Source of the DNA: Helicoverpa zea
Lineage: Eukaryota > Arthropoda > Insecta > Lepidoptera > Noctuidae
Length of the DNA: 64,000 bases
Direction of reading: 5' to 3'
NCBI RefSeq assembly: GCF_022581195.2
Contig: NC_061463.1
Span: 2,418,001 to 2,482,000, forward strand
The notes beneath the pieces were generated by a model that was not told the DNA's origin, did no database searches, and saw only the letters and a program-made list of their open reading frames with translations. Each line of letters starts with the position of its first letter. Positions within the stretch are counted from its first letter, which is position 1. A program made the position numbers and the translations under genes. Positions 24,494 to 35,586 of this stretch are shown in pieces.

Positions 24494-27114
24494 ATGAAGA
24501 AAGTAAATAAAGTTATGAGCGATAGGGCTAGGGCGTACCCCACAGGCGACGCGCAGGAGCAGCACCCGGCTCCTGTGGGAAATGGACAAGGGTTGTCGCA
24601 CCAAAACGGGCGGGTGCGACGTAAGATGCAAGCTCAAAGTGTGAGAGAATTGAGATTGAGGTATGCGAGTTGGAATGTAGGAACGATGACTGGAAGAGGA
24701 AGAGAGCTAGCAGATGTTTTGAAAAGGCGACGAATAAATGTAGCGTGCCTGCAAGAGACAAAATGGAAGGGTGCAAGGGCTAGAGAGATAGGTGAAGGAT
24801 ATAAGTTTTTCTATTGTGGAAGTGACGGCAAGAGAAATGGTGTGGGTATAGTTTTGGACAACAGGCTAAAAGAATGTGTAGTAGATGTTAAAAGAATGAA
24901 TGATAGACTAATAGTGGTTAAATTGATTGTGGACGGCAAGGCCATAAACGTGATAAGTGTTTATGCGCCGCAGTCAGGCTGCGAGGAGAGTGTAAAGGAG
25001 AAGTTTTGGGAGGACTTTGACTGCTTGATGATGAATGTACAGGATAGTGAGGAAGTCTATGTGGGTGGGGATTTTAATGGTCACGTAGGAAGACTGAGCG
25101 ATGGATATGAGAGAGTGCATGGTGGTAGGGGTTTTGGAACCCGGAATGCAAGCGGCGAGACATTACTTCAAGCTGCCAGTGCCTTCGACCTGGCCATAAC
25201 AAACACGTGGTTCAATAAACGAGAGGAGCACCTCGTGACATATAAGAGCGGCCACCACGCGACACAGATAGATTACTTCCTAGTGAAGCGGAGTAGTCTA
25301 TGCTGTGTCAAAAACTGCAAAGTGCTGCCAGGCGAAGCACTAGTCACTCAGCACCGACTTGTGATTCTGGATGTCAAAGTGACTGTGTTGCCCAAAAGCA
25401 ACAAAGATCGGCCCCCTCCAAGGATTAGATGGCGTATGCTAGAGAAGGAAGAATGTGCTGATGTATTTAGGAGTCAGGTTGTGGACAAAATTTCAGAAAT
25501 GAAGGAGATGGAAGGTAGATGTGTGAATGAATGTTGGAGTGAAATGGCAAGCCATATAAGGGAAGTCGCAAAAGACGTGTGCGGAGAGTCGAGAGGAAAA
25601 GGTTTGATAGATAGAGATACATGGTGGTGGAATGATGAGGTACAAAAGGTTTTGAAAGAAAAGAAAGTAGCATTCAAAGAGTGGCAGAATGTTGAAATAG
25701 TGAATGCAAGACTGAAGGATGACAGAAAGAGAATCTACATGGAATGGAAGAGGAAAGCAAAGAAGGCGGTAGCAGTTGCCAGAGCTAAGGCGCAGGAGAG
25801 GTTGTACAACTCCCTGGACAGTCCAAGAGGCCAAAAAGAGCTCTACCGTATTACGAAAGAGAGAGAAAGACGATCGAGGGACATAACCCACATAAAATGC
25901 ATGAAAGATGAATCTGGCAAGGTTTTATGTAAAGATGAGGAAATAAAAGAGATATGGAAGGTTTATTTTGAAAAGCTTATGAATGAAGAGAATGTTTGGA
26001 ATGGAATACTCCAAGAGGCACAAGTAAATAAGGGATTGGTAAGAGAAATTAGCATGGATGAGGTTGAAAGAGCGCTTGGAAGTGTGAAAAATGGAAAGGC
26101 CTTGGGCCCTGATGATATACCAGCTGAAGTATGGAAGGTATTAAAGAGGAACGGATGTATGTGGCTAACTTTATTCTTCAATAAGTTGCTGCATGAAGAA
26201 GTCATCCCGCAAGAATGGTGCAGTAGTTCGCTAGTGCCCATCTTCAAGAATAAAGGGGATGTGCAAGATTGCGGTAACTATAGAGGGATAAAGCTCATGT
26301 CGCATACTATGAAGGTATGGGAGAAAGTGATAGAGAAAAGAGTGCGAGAAGAGAGTGAAATTACCCAAAACCAATTTGGGTTTATGCCAGGTCGAGGGAC
26401 AATGGACGCCATCTTCGCACTTCGCCAATTGTGCGAGAAGTACAGACGTGTGCACAGGAATCTGCACATGGTGTTCATTGACCTTGAGAAAGCGTATGAT
26501 AGGGTGCCTCGGGAAGTGTTGTGGTGGGCCATGAAAGAGAAAGGTGTGCCTGGGAAGTATGTGGAGTTAGTTCGTGCGATGTACAGGCAGTCTTGTACGT
26601 ATGTCCGATCGTCGGCCGGCAATACTGACCAGTTCAGTGTGGCTGTGGGCCTGCACCAAGGGTCTGCTTTAAGTCCTTACCTCTTCCTGCTTATTATGGA
26701 CGCCTTGACGGCGGACATACAGGAGGAGGCACCCTGGTGCATGCTGTTTGCCGACGACATCGTCCTGGTTAGTGAAGACGGACCTGAGATCCAGAGCAGA
26801 TTGGGGAGTTGGCAACAGAGACTGGAGAATGTTGGCTTAAAAATCAGCAGAACCAAGACCGAATACATGTTCTGCGATTTCGGCGGCCTCTCCAATCCTG
26901 AAGCCATAGCGCTTGATAACGCACTTCTTCCAGTCTGCTCCGATTTCCGGTACCTCGGTTCGCTTATTCAGGGCGATGGCGAAATAGATCGGACAGTTAC
27001 GCACAGAATTAACGCAGGATGGATGAAATGGCGGCAGGTAACGGGAACAACTTGTGACCCTCGTATTCCCCTTAAACTTAAGGGGAAAATTTACAAGAGT
27101 ATGGTCAGACCTGC
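24494..27114 (+). pseudogene. RTE-type LINE endonuclease-reverse transcriptase, N-terminal 873 codons
   Basis: The protein combines an apurinic-type endonuclease and a reverse transcriptase that copies its own RNA at the nicked target. Endonuclease marks: ASWNVGTMTGRGRELAD (about residue 55), VACLQETKW (about 85), VYVGGDFNGHVG (about 190) and HATQIDYFLV (about 255). Reverse transcriptase marks: ALGPDDIPAEVWK, GNYRGIKLMS, NQFGFMPGRGTMDA, FIDLEKAYDRVP (block A), GLHQGSALSPYLFLL (block B) and MLFADDIVLV (catalytic DD, about 750). The start at 24494 is the first ATG of the frame; later Met codons are possible. The frame breaks inside MVRPA at the BEL/Pao insertion; about 20 unrelated codons read through into the LTR. 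Together with 35592-35617 and 37387-37757 it would total 1,006 codons. Confidence 0.9.
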
Positions 27115-27356
27115 TGTACGGACGAACGTACATTTATTTTATATACATAATTTAATCTTGATGACATCGCATAGCATTGTTCATGCGCGACCTACATTTT
27201 ATATTACTTTATTTTATGTTAATTTTGTATGATCAGTGAATTAAAGACACTCGCTAATAAAGGTCGTTTCCTCTTGACAACAACCACCTCTGATTAGCTG
27301 ACATCATCTCATCGCGAGATTGACATCTTATGTATCGTGGTCACACAACCCGTACA
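27115..27356 (+). repeat. Left LTR of the BEL/Pao element
   Basis: This 242-bp direct repeat of 35345-35586 starts TGTACGGACGAACGTACATT and ends CACACAACCCGTACA. It would carry the promoter and RNA start. An ATTAAA-like signal ('gtgaattaaagacac') lies inside. Confidence 0.95.
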
Positions 27357-27376
27357 TTTTGGTCCTTCGAGACATC
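27357..27376 (+). promoter_or_regulatory. Probable tRNA primer-binding site region
   Basis: The bases directly after the left LTR, 'ttttggtccttcgagac', stand where minus-strand DNA synthesis is primed. A TGGTCCTTCGAG-like sequence at this place is what I recall in other insect BEL/Pao elements. The tRNA was not identified. Confidence 0.55.
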
Positions 27377-27740
27377 GCGAACCGCGTTTTTGACGAACAT
27401 TGACAAGTGACATCGTGGCTCCTGGCAAATGACATTTAAATCAGGAGAGTGACAGTAAAAGTGCAGTGCCGTGACATTAAAGTACAGTGCCGTGACATTC
27501 ATATTGAGTCAACAGCAGACTCTTATTGACTGACGCAGCTCACATCTGTGAACGGTGATTTCTGACAGCAACTTCAGGCCTGGCACCAGCTGGTGTGAAG
27601 AGTGATCGAGCATCTCAGCCATAAGTATCTCCTTCTCATCTGGACAATCTCAAGTAAGATCGTTCCATTTATTTTTTGTACTTCGGTATTTGACAAGTTT
27701 TTCTTACTTCGGTATTTGACAAGTTTTCCTGACAATCGAG
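27357..27740 (+). other. 5' leader of the BEL/Pao element
   Basis: The untranslated leader has repeated 'gtgacatt' words (for example 'cagtgccgtgacattaaagta' versus 'cagtgccgtgacattcatat') and a tandem 'cttcggtatttgacaagttttt' duplication at about 27680-27727, just before the ATG. A donor-like site 'caagtaaga' lies near 27653. Packaging or splicing roles are possible but not shown. Confidence 0.5.
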
Positions 27741-30700
27741 ATGGAAGCGCAAGCTCTTTATACTCGTCAAAAGGATATTATTTCCACAATCCAGACTATA
27801 AAAATCAACTTTAAAAAAGATGGTGCGGGCAGGAAGTCTCCAGAGTATATAACCTCGAGAGTGAATACCCTACACAATCTTTGGGGTGAATTTGAAATGA
27901 ATCATCAGAAACTTGTCGAATATGATGATATTACGAGTGAATATTTCGTCAAGAACATCTATGATGACACCAAGCGTACGTATGAAGAAGTACTTCACTT
28001 GTTGACTTCGTACCGCGGACAGGAAAACAAAGGTACGCAACCAGATGAAAAGCTCAATGCTTTAATCATTGAACAGAAAACGAATTTTAAGGCGTTCAAG
28101 CGGTATATCCAAAACCTTGAGATGGAGCAGTTGAGTAACAAATGGGAAATAGAAGATGAATTACGTAACCTGCAATTGAGATGGAATAACATTGACACTC
28201 TGCATTGGAAAATTGACAACATAGTTGAAGGGTCAGATATGTTCTATGAAAAGGAATATACTGAGTACGAAACCAAATTTAAAAAGAGTAAACGGGAATT
28301 AAGCAACAAGCTGTCGTCCGCTATACATCTGCAACATTCTACCCCACAGTTGGAGGTACCTGTCTTCACGGGAAATTACAATCAATGGCCTACCTTTCTC
28401 GACCTGTTTAAAGGTGGTATACATGACAATAAGCTACTAACAAAGGCTCAGAAGATGCAACATCTTAAGGGTAAACTAAAGGGAGAAGCTGAACGTTTAG
28501 TGCAACATCTACATGTATCAGCCGAAAATTATGACACCGCTTGGGAAATTCTCAACCACAGATATAACAATCAGCAAATTTTATTCACCAAACAAATTGA
28601 AATATTTCTTAATCAACCTAATATACAGAAACAAAATTCTTACGAGTTGAGAAGATTACATGATACTACTATGGAATGCATTCACGCCATCCATAATTTA
28701 GGAATTGACACCACGACGTGGGATCCTATCCTGGTTCATCTGCTGATAAAAAAGTTTGACACGCACACATACAGCGATTACATGGAAAGTAGGAAAGAAC
28801 CTCGTAAATTACCAGTATTTGAGGAAGCTATTGCATTCTTAGAGGCTAAATTTACAGCCTTGGAACCTGTAAAGAAACATGACAAGAACACATCAACAAT
28901 GAATAACCCAGGTTATTCTAAATCATTTGCTTACAAGGAAAAATCATCATATGTGCCTGGGAAGAAAACAGCATTTACTAGAACATCTAGCGTATTTCAT
29001 TGTGTATTGTGCAATACCAACCATGCGTTATACCAATGCAGCAAATTTGAATCTATGTCACCAGAAGTTAAATTGGCAACAGTTTCGAAATATAATGTGT
29101 GCAAAAATTGTTTATTTGTGCACGAAAAAAATATCTGCAATTCCACAAAACGCTGTAAAGAATGCAACGCAGCACACAATACATTATTGCATGAAGCATG
29201 CGTCAACCCCGATGTGACCTCAATTTCTACCAAGCTATTCACACCAAGAAAACAGCAACAGATGCGTCAGCAAACTGTTCATCACTTAGCGGACATCAGT
29301 AACGAGATATTACTCCCATCGGTTCAAATGCATGTGTTATGCAAAGACGGACAATATATTAAATTGACAGCGCTTCTCGACCAGGGTTCACAAATATCCT
29401 TGATTACAGAGAATGCGGCACAAAGACTAGGATTACCCAGACGTCACTTTGACGGTACGATCTCTGGCGTCGGTACTTTATCAAACAAATGTAAAGGGAA
29501 AATTAACCTTCAGTGCAAATCGATTCATGACGATTATACATTTAATACTGATGTTCTGATTATGCCAAAAATGATTAATCATTTGCCGAACAATTCATTT
29601 GATACTGCTCATTACAAGCATATCAATAACCTTCCACTTGCAGATCCGGAATTTAACATATCGAAGCCGATTGACGTTTTATTAGATGCAAAAATATATT
29701 CAGAAATAATAATGAATGGACTCGTAAAAGGTTCTCCACAAGAACCCATTGCACAGCAGACAAAAATGGGGTGGATTCTATCGGGAAATATTACACCATC
29801 ATTTAATTGTCATGTCGTCATTAATAACATAGAAGACATTGCCAATTATTGGGAGATAGAAGACATTCCATCTGACACTGAAGTGAAAAATCTTACGCAG
29901 CAAGATCAATTCTGCGAAAATTTATTCATGACAACAACACGACGTTTACCTAGTGGAAGATATGAAGTGAGGTTGCCAATGAAGGAAGGGTTTGAAAGTA
30001 AGCTGGGAGATAGCAAACCACAAGCAGTGGCTCAGTTCAAACAGCAGGAAAAGAGGTTCCAAAACGATGACACTTTATATGACAATTATAAACGATTTAT
30101 CGACGAGTATATTAATATGGGTCACATGAAGAAGTGTGTTACTAAGACAAAAGTAAGCTGCATACTTCCACATCATGGAGTGATTAAAAATGACTCTACT
30201 ACAACGAAGCTTAGAGTTGTATTTAATGGGTCGAACAAAACTACATCAGGGTTCAGTCTGAATGATCTGATGGAATGTGGTCCGAAGCTCCAACAAGATA
30301 TCCTGTCTCTTCTTCTGAGATGGCGAATATATAAAATTGCATTCACGGCAGACTGCGAAAAAATGTATCGTATGGTGATGCTTCAAGAAGACCAGCAGCA
30401 TCTGCAAAAAATTGTCTGGCGGGACCAACTAATGAAACCGCTGGAAGAATATCAACTGTGTACAGTAACCTATGGTACAAAAGCAGCGCCATATTTAGCA
30501 ATGAGGACGATAAAACAGTTAGCAAGTGATGACGCACAGAAATATCCCCTTGCAGGCAAAATTTTGGAAAATGACCTATTTGTTGATGACCTAGTTAGTG
30601 GCGCTCATACCATAGAGCAGGCTAAAAATATACAAGCGGAAGTAATTGACATGTTGAAAGGAGCAGGATTTAACTTAAGAAAATGGTCGAGTAACACGCC

Positions 30701-33700
30701 GGAGTTACTAATGCATTTGACAGAACACCAATTAAATCCATCGGTATTGGACTTCAAGAACGCTGACTCTACTAAAACACTTGGACTTAGATGGAATCCG
30801 GTTACCGACACATTTACATATCAAAACAAAATAGATCGCGCAACCGAGACATACACTAAACGTACTATGTTATCTGATATATCGAAGATTTTTGACCCAC
30901 TTGGTTGGTTATCGCCTGTCACATTGAAAGCAAAGCTCATATTTCAACGCGTGTGGTCCACCGAAATAGGCTGGAATGATACAGTTCCTCAAGAAATCCA
31001 GGAAGAGTGGAAGTTACTGAGGGATGACTTGGACAATATCAACTACCTTGAGATACCGAGATGGATTGGTACAACAGAAACTGACATCGAAATACATGGA
31101 TTTTGTGATGCTTCAGAAAAGGCATACGCATGTGTTATTTATGCCAAAACCCGACATGAGTTTCAACAGACAACAATACAACTTATAGCAGCTAAAACAA
31201 AATTAGCGCCTGCCAAGAAGAAACTGACATTACCACGGCTAGAACTTTGTGGAGCCCTACTATTGACAAAACTTGTTGCAAAGGTCTTACAAACTTTTGC
31301 AATCAATAAAATTCATGCACAGACTTATGCTTGGACAGATTCCATGGTGGTGATTGGATGGTTGCATGGGAATCCGTCACGTTGGAATGTGTTCGTGGCA
31401 AATCGTACACAACAAATTACAGCCGTTATTCCCGCAGTACAATGGAGACATACAAAATCATCTGACAATGCAGCAGACTGTGCAACTAGAGGCCTTACCC
31501 CTTCCCAGCTGAGAGAGCACTCATTGTGGTGGAAGGGACCTACGTGGCTAAAGGATGACGTTAAAGAAAATACTCTAAATATAGAAGACCCGGAGATTGA
31601 AATCAAAAGAAATCCCCAAGTAATGACTACACAATTAAAATATGAAGTTATTGAAAACATATTAGAAAAATACAGTTCTATTACTCATGCGGCACGTGTC
31701 TTGTCTTGGGTATCGCGTTTCATAACAAATACTCGGTATCGTATAACTAAAAAGGCAAGGTATGAGTCACCAACAATTAACGACAATAATTACCTGACAT
31801 CGTCTGAAATAGAAAATGCATATAACATACTTATTCGGATGACACAAGTTAAAGAGTACCATGATGACATTGCACAAATACAACGAACAGGATCGGTAAA
31901 AAGCAGTAGTAGTCTACTTAAACTGAGTCCGTTTTTGGATAAGAAAGGTATTTTGAGAGTTGGTGGGAGACTGGAATATTCAAACTTGACAAACGACACC
32001 AAACATCCCATCATACTTCCGAAAACATCAAGACTGACAGAATTACTTATTAACCAGGCACATAAAACGACACTTCATGGAGGTCCTAGACTTACCTTGA
32101 TGTATTTACGACAGAAGTTTTGGATTATAAGCGGATATGTAACAGTCAAAAAACATATTCGTCGTTGTATAACGTGTTGTAGATTTAGTAACGTACAAAA
32201 AAATCAATTGATGGCGAATCTACCAGAACCTCGAGTGACACCTTCACGTCCGTTTACTCACACGGGTGTTGACTTCACTGGACACGTGGATGTGAAAGCG
32301 AATAAAGGCAGAGGGATAAAAATGACAAAAGGATACATCGCAGTGTTTGTGTGCTTTGCAACCAAAGCTGTACATTTGGAGCTCGTATCTGACTTGAGCA
32401 CTCCAACATTCCTCGCCGCCTTTAAGAGGATGTGTTCTAGAAGAGGCGTTCCTAAACATGTTTATAGTGACAATGGGACGAATTTTGTTGGAGCTTCCCG
32501 TGTCATCAAGAAAGAATATCAAGAAGCCTTACAGATGATCAATGAACACTTTTTAAATGACATAGCTGACATGAACATAACTTGGCACTTCAACTCACCT
32601 GCGTGGCCTAGTGCAGGTGGGTTGTGGGAAGCTGCCGTAAAAAGTATGAAGCATCACCTTAAAAGAGTTCTAGGAGAACAAAAATTGACGTATGAGGAAT
32701 TTTCGACACTTTTGACTCAGATCGAAGCTTGTTTAAATTCGAGACCTCTCTACGCTATGACAGAAAATCCAGAAGATGAATATCTTACACCAGGACATTT
32801 TTTAACTGGTGGAAACATTTTGTCTTCACCCCTGACAGTTTATGATGCATGCGGAATAAAAACAAGATGGCAATTAACAGAACATATGCATCAACAATTC
32901 TGGAAAAAATGGTCTTCAGACTATTTACAACAATTGCAATCAAGATACAAATGGAATATTCCTAAGAAGGCCCCTTGCATCAATGATATAGTGCTCATAA
33001 AAGAAGACAACTTGCCACCTTCAAAATGGGTTCTCGGGCGAATAATGGAATTGCATCCCGGAAAAGATGGTTATGTGCGAGTGGTGACTGTAAAAACAAA
33101 ATCAGGCACAGTGAAAAGGCCAATTATTAAATTATCACCTCTTCCCGTACAGGAAGACGAGACGATATGTAAATCTGACAACACTCAAGAATCTGACAAC
33201 ACTCAAGAATCTGACAAAATAAAACCAAGAGCTGCGAGAAGAATCAAGCGGAACTTTCTCGCAACCACTCTTCTATTACTGCTCACATTCGTAACTCCCT
33301 CTCTCCAACAAACAGTACACGTGACGTCATTGCACAATTCGAACTCTCTGTATTTTGACAAAATTGCTGACATAAATATTGTACAAGACCAATGGAAAAT
33401 GGTGGTTTTCTATAATATGACCTCCTATTGGCAGAGCATTGTCGACATAGAGTCTTTCCTTCGGCAAATAAACAAATCGTGTAGAGAGGAACCTATGCTC
33501 ACATCTATTGCAGCACAGTTGTACCATCAGTTGGAAGAAATAACACATCGTAACAATTTATTGACGAACATACAAACGTCGAGGAAGAAAAGAGGTCTGA
33601 TTGATGGAGTTGGGTATGTTGCAAATAGTTTATTTGGAGTCTTGGATGAAAGATTTGCCAAAAGGTATGAAAAAGACATCAAACTTATACAAATTAGAGA

Positions 33701-35201
33701 AGATCATTTATTTTCGTTATTCAAAAATCAGACGTCAATAATGGAAGCAGAAAACAACATCATAAAAAGAAATGAAGCTGTAATGAATAAAAACTTTATC
33801 GCTATCACTGAACATATGCAACGTATCACATCTGACATGCACCAGTTTCGAAACGAGATTCAAACCACGGTACAAAAAGTTTCCTTGTTGACAGCACTCA
33901 TGTCGGCTAATATTATAATTTCCCACATACAACGTTTACAGGATGACTTAATAGATACCGTAACTGACATTTACCATGGCAGAATAAATTCACATTTACT
34001 GTCTCCGGATCAGATTCAGCAACAACTCACCATAATCGCCAGTCAAATACACGGCGAACTCAAAATACCAGGGACTAACAGCAAAGAGTTATATGGACTA
34101 ATGCAAATCAAAGCGAGGGTGACAAGCAAACTTTTGCTAATGGAAATCAGAATTCCTCTCTTGAACCATGATAAATTTGAACTTGACAGAATCATCACTA
34201 TTCCACTGCAAAAAGGAACCAGTACTGTGTATACTCAAACTGAATCAAAATACATCGCAGTCAATGTTAATAAGGATACAGTTATACCCATGACAGAACA
34301 AGACGTACAATCGTGCGCCATGCGTGCTGAAAATGAATTTATCTGTTCATTAAATCATCCCATTTACACATTAAAAATGGGAGAATCCATTTGTAAAATC
34401 AAATATACACAAAATAGTGACAATAAGTACTGTCATACTGAAATCAAGGAATGCACATACAACTGGATCAAATTACACACCCGAGACTCGTGGCTATTCT
34501 CGTGTTGCGAGGAATGCTCAGTCCGCATTTTATGCCCAGACGGCCTAGTGACTAAACAATTAATTGGTAGTGGGGTCATTACCATCGGGCAAGGTTGTGT
34601 TTTGAAAGGTGATATGTTTACAATACATAGTCATCATAACTATATGAATCAGATGTTCATTCAACCCACTGTGGAAAGACTTCCGAACATATCTCAATTA
34701 AACAACATTTTGAATACATCTGTAACTCCACAAGACATCATTCAGATTACCAACCACACGGCAGAATTCCATGAAATAAAGCGACAGATTTCCAATTTGA
34801 AGAAACAAAAATTGGAAGAAAGCCCACTAGATGATACTCCGCATTACTATATAATTTACGGCATCTTGGGTACTGTACTTCTGATCGTTCTTATTGTCAT
34901 GGGGTACAAAGTGAACCAATGGCGAATCAATACACAGACACGGAAACCTTCAGGTGACACCATATCAGTTCCTGAGCCTGGGGTCGGAGTAGCAGCATCG
35001 ATGACAAGACAGGAGAGTGATGTGAATATCAGGGTGACCAGAGATCAGCCGATCTCATCTCCGGGGCAAAAGAACAACTCAAACAATAGTGAGACGTTCT
35101 CACCAGTGATGCGCAAAGCATATAGTGTGACAAGTGTGAATAAGGCTACATCGCCAACTATGAACAGAACAGTTAGCTTCAGTGTAGTTAATGATAACTA
35201 A
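27741..35201 (+). CDS. BEL/Pao gag-pol-env-like polyprotein, 2,486 aa, intact
   Basis: The single frame encodes in order: a gag region with a DUF1759-like segment (VPVFTGNYNQWPTFLDLF, about residue 205); two or three Cys/His knuckles (CVLCNTNHALYQC, CKNCLFVHEKNIC, CKECNAAH, about 420-485); an aspartic protease (ALLDQGSQISL, about 543; DQG where DSG/DTG is usual); a reverse transcriptase (TYGTKAAPYLA, LFVDDLVSGA, about 946); RNase H (HGFCDASEKAYACV, about 1120); an integrase zinc finger (HKTTLHGG..CITCC, about 1440); and the integrase core (GVDFTG, SDNGTNF, GGLWEAAVKS, about 1510-1630). Beyond integrase lies an envelope-like region: a hydrophobic leader near 1840, a basic furin-type site RKKRG near 1948 with a glycine-rich fusion-peptide-like start, and a C-terminal membrane span near 2368. 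That layout matches baculovirus F-type fusion proteins. No stop or frameshift is seen. Whether env is translated as a fusion or from a spliced RNA is unknown. Confidence 0.93.
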   Translation: MEAQALYTRQKDIISTIQTIKINFKKDGAGRKSPEYITSRVNTLHNLWGEFEMNHQKLVEYDDITSEYFVKNIYDDTKRTYEEVLHLLTSYRGQENKGTQPDEKLNALIIEQKTNFKAFKRYIQNLEMEQLSNKWEIEDELRNLQLRWNNIDTLHWKIDNIVEGSDMFYEKEYTEYETKFKKSKRELSNKLSSAIHLQHSTPQLEVPVFTGNYNQWPTFLDLFKGGIHDNKLLTKAQKMQHLKGKLKGEAERLVQHLHVSAENYDTAWEILNHRYNNQQILFTKQIEIFLNQPNIQKQNSYELRRLHDTTMECIHAIHNLGIDTTTWDPILVHLLIKKFDTHTYSDYMESRKEPRKLPVFEEAIAFLEAKFTALEPVKKHDKNTSTMNNPGYSKSFAYKEKSSYVPGKKTAFTRTSSVFHCVLCNTNHALYQCSKFESMSPEVKLATVSKYNVCKNCLFVHEKNICNSTKRCKECNAAHNTLLHEACVNPDVTSISTKLFTPRKQQQMRQQTVHHLADISNEILLPSVQMHVLCKDGQYIKLTALLDQGSQISLITENAAQRLGLPRRHFDGTISGVGTLSNKCKGKINLQCKSIHDDYTFNTDVLIMPKMINHLPNNSFDTAHYKHINNLPLADPEFNISKPIDVLLDAKIYSEIIMNGLVKGSPQEPIAQQTKMGWILSGNITPSFNCHVVINNIEDIANYWEIEDIPSDTEVKNLTQQDQFCENLFMTTTRRLPSGRYEVRLPMKEGFESKLGDSKPQAVAQFKQQEKRFQNDDTLYDNYKRFIDEYINMGHMKKCVTKTKVSCILPHHGVIKNDSTTTKLRVVFNGSNKTTSGFSLNDLMECGPKLQQDILSLLLRWRIYKIAFTADCEKMYRMVMLQEDQQHLQKIVWRDQLMKPLEEYQLCTVTYGTKAAPYLAMRTIKQLASDDAQKYPLAGKILENDLFVDDLVSGAHTIEQAKNIQAEVIDMLKGAGFNLRKWSSNTPELLMHLTEHQLNPSVLDFKNADSTKTLGLRWNPVTDTFTYQNKIDRATETYTKRTMLSDISKIFDPLGWLSPVTLKAKLIFQRVWSTEIGWNDTVPQEIQEEWKLLRDDLDNINYLEIPRWIGTTETDIEIHGFCDASEKAYACVIYAKTRHEFQQTTIQLIAAKTKLAPAKKKLTLPRLELCGALLLTKLVAKVLQTFAINKIHAQTYAWTDSMVVIGWLHGNPSRWNVFVANRTQQITAVIPAVQWRHTKSSDNAADCATRGLTPSQLREHSLWWKGPTWLKDDVKENTLNIEDPEIEIKRNPQVMTTQLKYEVIENILEKYSSITHAARVLSWVSRFITNTRYRITKKARYESPTINDNNYLTSSEIENAYNILIRMTQVKEYHDDIAQIQRTGSVKSSSSLLKLSPFLDKKGILRVGGRLEYSNLTNDTKHPIILPKTSRLTELLINQAHKTTLHGGPRLTLMYLRQKFWIISGYVTVKKHIRRCITCCRFSNVQKNQLMANLPEPRVTPSRPFTHTGVDFTGHVDVKANKGRGIKMTKGYIAVFVCFATKAVHLELVSDLSTPTFLAAFKRMCSRRGVPKHVYSDNGTNFVGASRVIKKEYQEALQMINEHFLNDIADMNITWHFNSPAWPSAGGLWEAAVKSMKHHLKRVLGEQKLTYEEFSTLLTQIEACLNSRPLYAMTENPEDEYLTPGHFLTGGNILSSPLTVYDACGIKTRWQLTEHMHQQFWKKWSSDYLQQLQSRYKWNIPKKAPCINDIVLIKEDNLPPSKWVLGRIMELHPGKDGYVRVVTVKTKSGTVKRPIIKLSPLPVQEDETICKSDNTQESDNTQESDKIKPRAARRIKRNFLATTLLLLLTFVTPSLQQTVHVTSLHNSNSLYFDKIADINIVQDQWKMVVFYNMTSYWQSIVDIESFLRQINKSCREEPMLTSIAAQLYHQLEEITHRNNLLTNIQTSRKKRGLIDGVGYVANSLFGVLDERFAKRYEKDIKLIQIREDHLFSLFKNQTSIMEAENNIIKRNEAVMNKNFIAITEHMQRITSDMHQFRNEIQTTVQKVSLLTALMSANIIISHIQRLQDDLIDTVTDIYHGRINSHLLSPDQIQQQLTIIASQIHGELKIPGTNSKELYGLMQIKARVTSKLLLMEIRIPLLNHDKFELDRIITIPLQKGTSTVYTQTESKYIAVNVNKDTVIPMTEQDVQSCAMRAENEFICSLNHPIYTLKMGESICKIKYTQNSDNKYCHTEIKECTYNWIKLHTRDSWLFSCCEECSVRILCPDGLVTKQLIGSGVITIGQGCVLKGDMFTIHSHHNYMNQMFIQPTVERLPNISQLNNILNTSVTPQDIIQITNHTAEFHEIKRQISNLKKQKLEESPLDDTPHYYIIYGILGTVLLIVLIVMGYKVNQWRINTQTRKPSGDTISVPEPGVGVAASMTRQESDVNIRVTRDQPISSPGQKNNSNNSETFSPVMRKAYSVTSVNKATSPTMNRTVSFSVVNDN
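33172..33216 (+). repeat. 18-bp tandem repeat at the pol/env-like boundary
   Basis: The unit AATCTGACAACACTCAAG occurs twice plus a half copy and encodes SDNTQE repeats. It lies between the integrase C-terminal domain and the envelope-like leader, in a linker likely to tolerate length change. Confidence 0.8.
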
Positions 35202-35344
35202 TAATAGTAACAATAGCACCAATATTCATCAATGCACTTTACTTACATAAATACATGTGTTGTTGCTTTTATACTTAATTCTTATGTAGTGTTAGACATA
35301 GTTGTACTTTTAAATTAAGTTGGTTCTCTTTTGTGTTGGCAGTA

Positions 35345-35586
35345 TGTACGGACGAACGTACATTTATTTTATATACATAATTTAATCTTGATGACATCGC
35401 ATAGCATTGTTCATGCGCGACCTACATTTTATATTACTTTATTTTATGTTAATTTTGTATGATCAGTGAATTAAAGACACTCGCTAATAAAGGTCGTTTC
35501 CTCTTGACAACAACCACCTCTGATTAGCTGACATCATCTCATCGCGAGATTGACATCTTATGTATCGTGGTCACACAACCCGTACA
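35345..35586 (+). repeat. Right LTR of the BEL/Pao element
   Basis: It matches the left LTR over all 242 bases as far as I compared. It is preceded by a short untranslated stretch (35202-35344) without an obvious long polypurine tract. Confidence 0.95.

Noticed and set aside
24528..27133. Many antisense frames of 66-132 residues across the LINE
   Set aside because: They are shadows of the long sense frame, with low-complexity composition.
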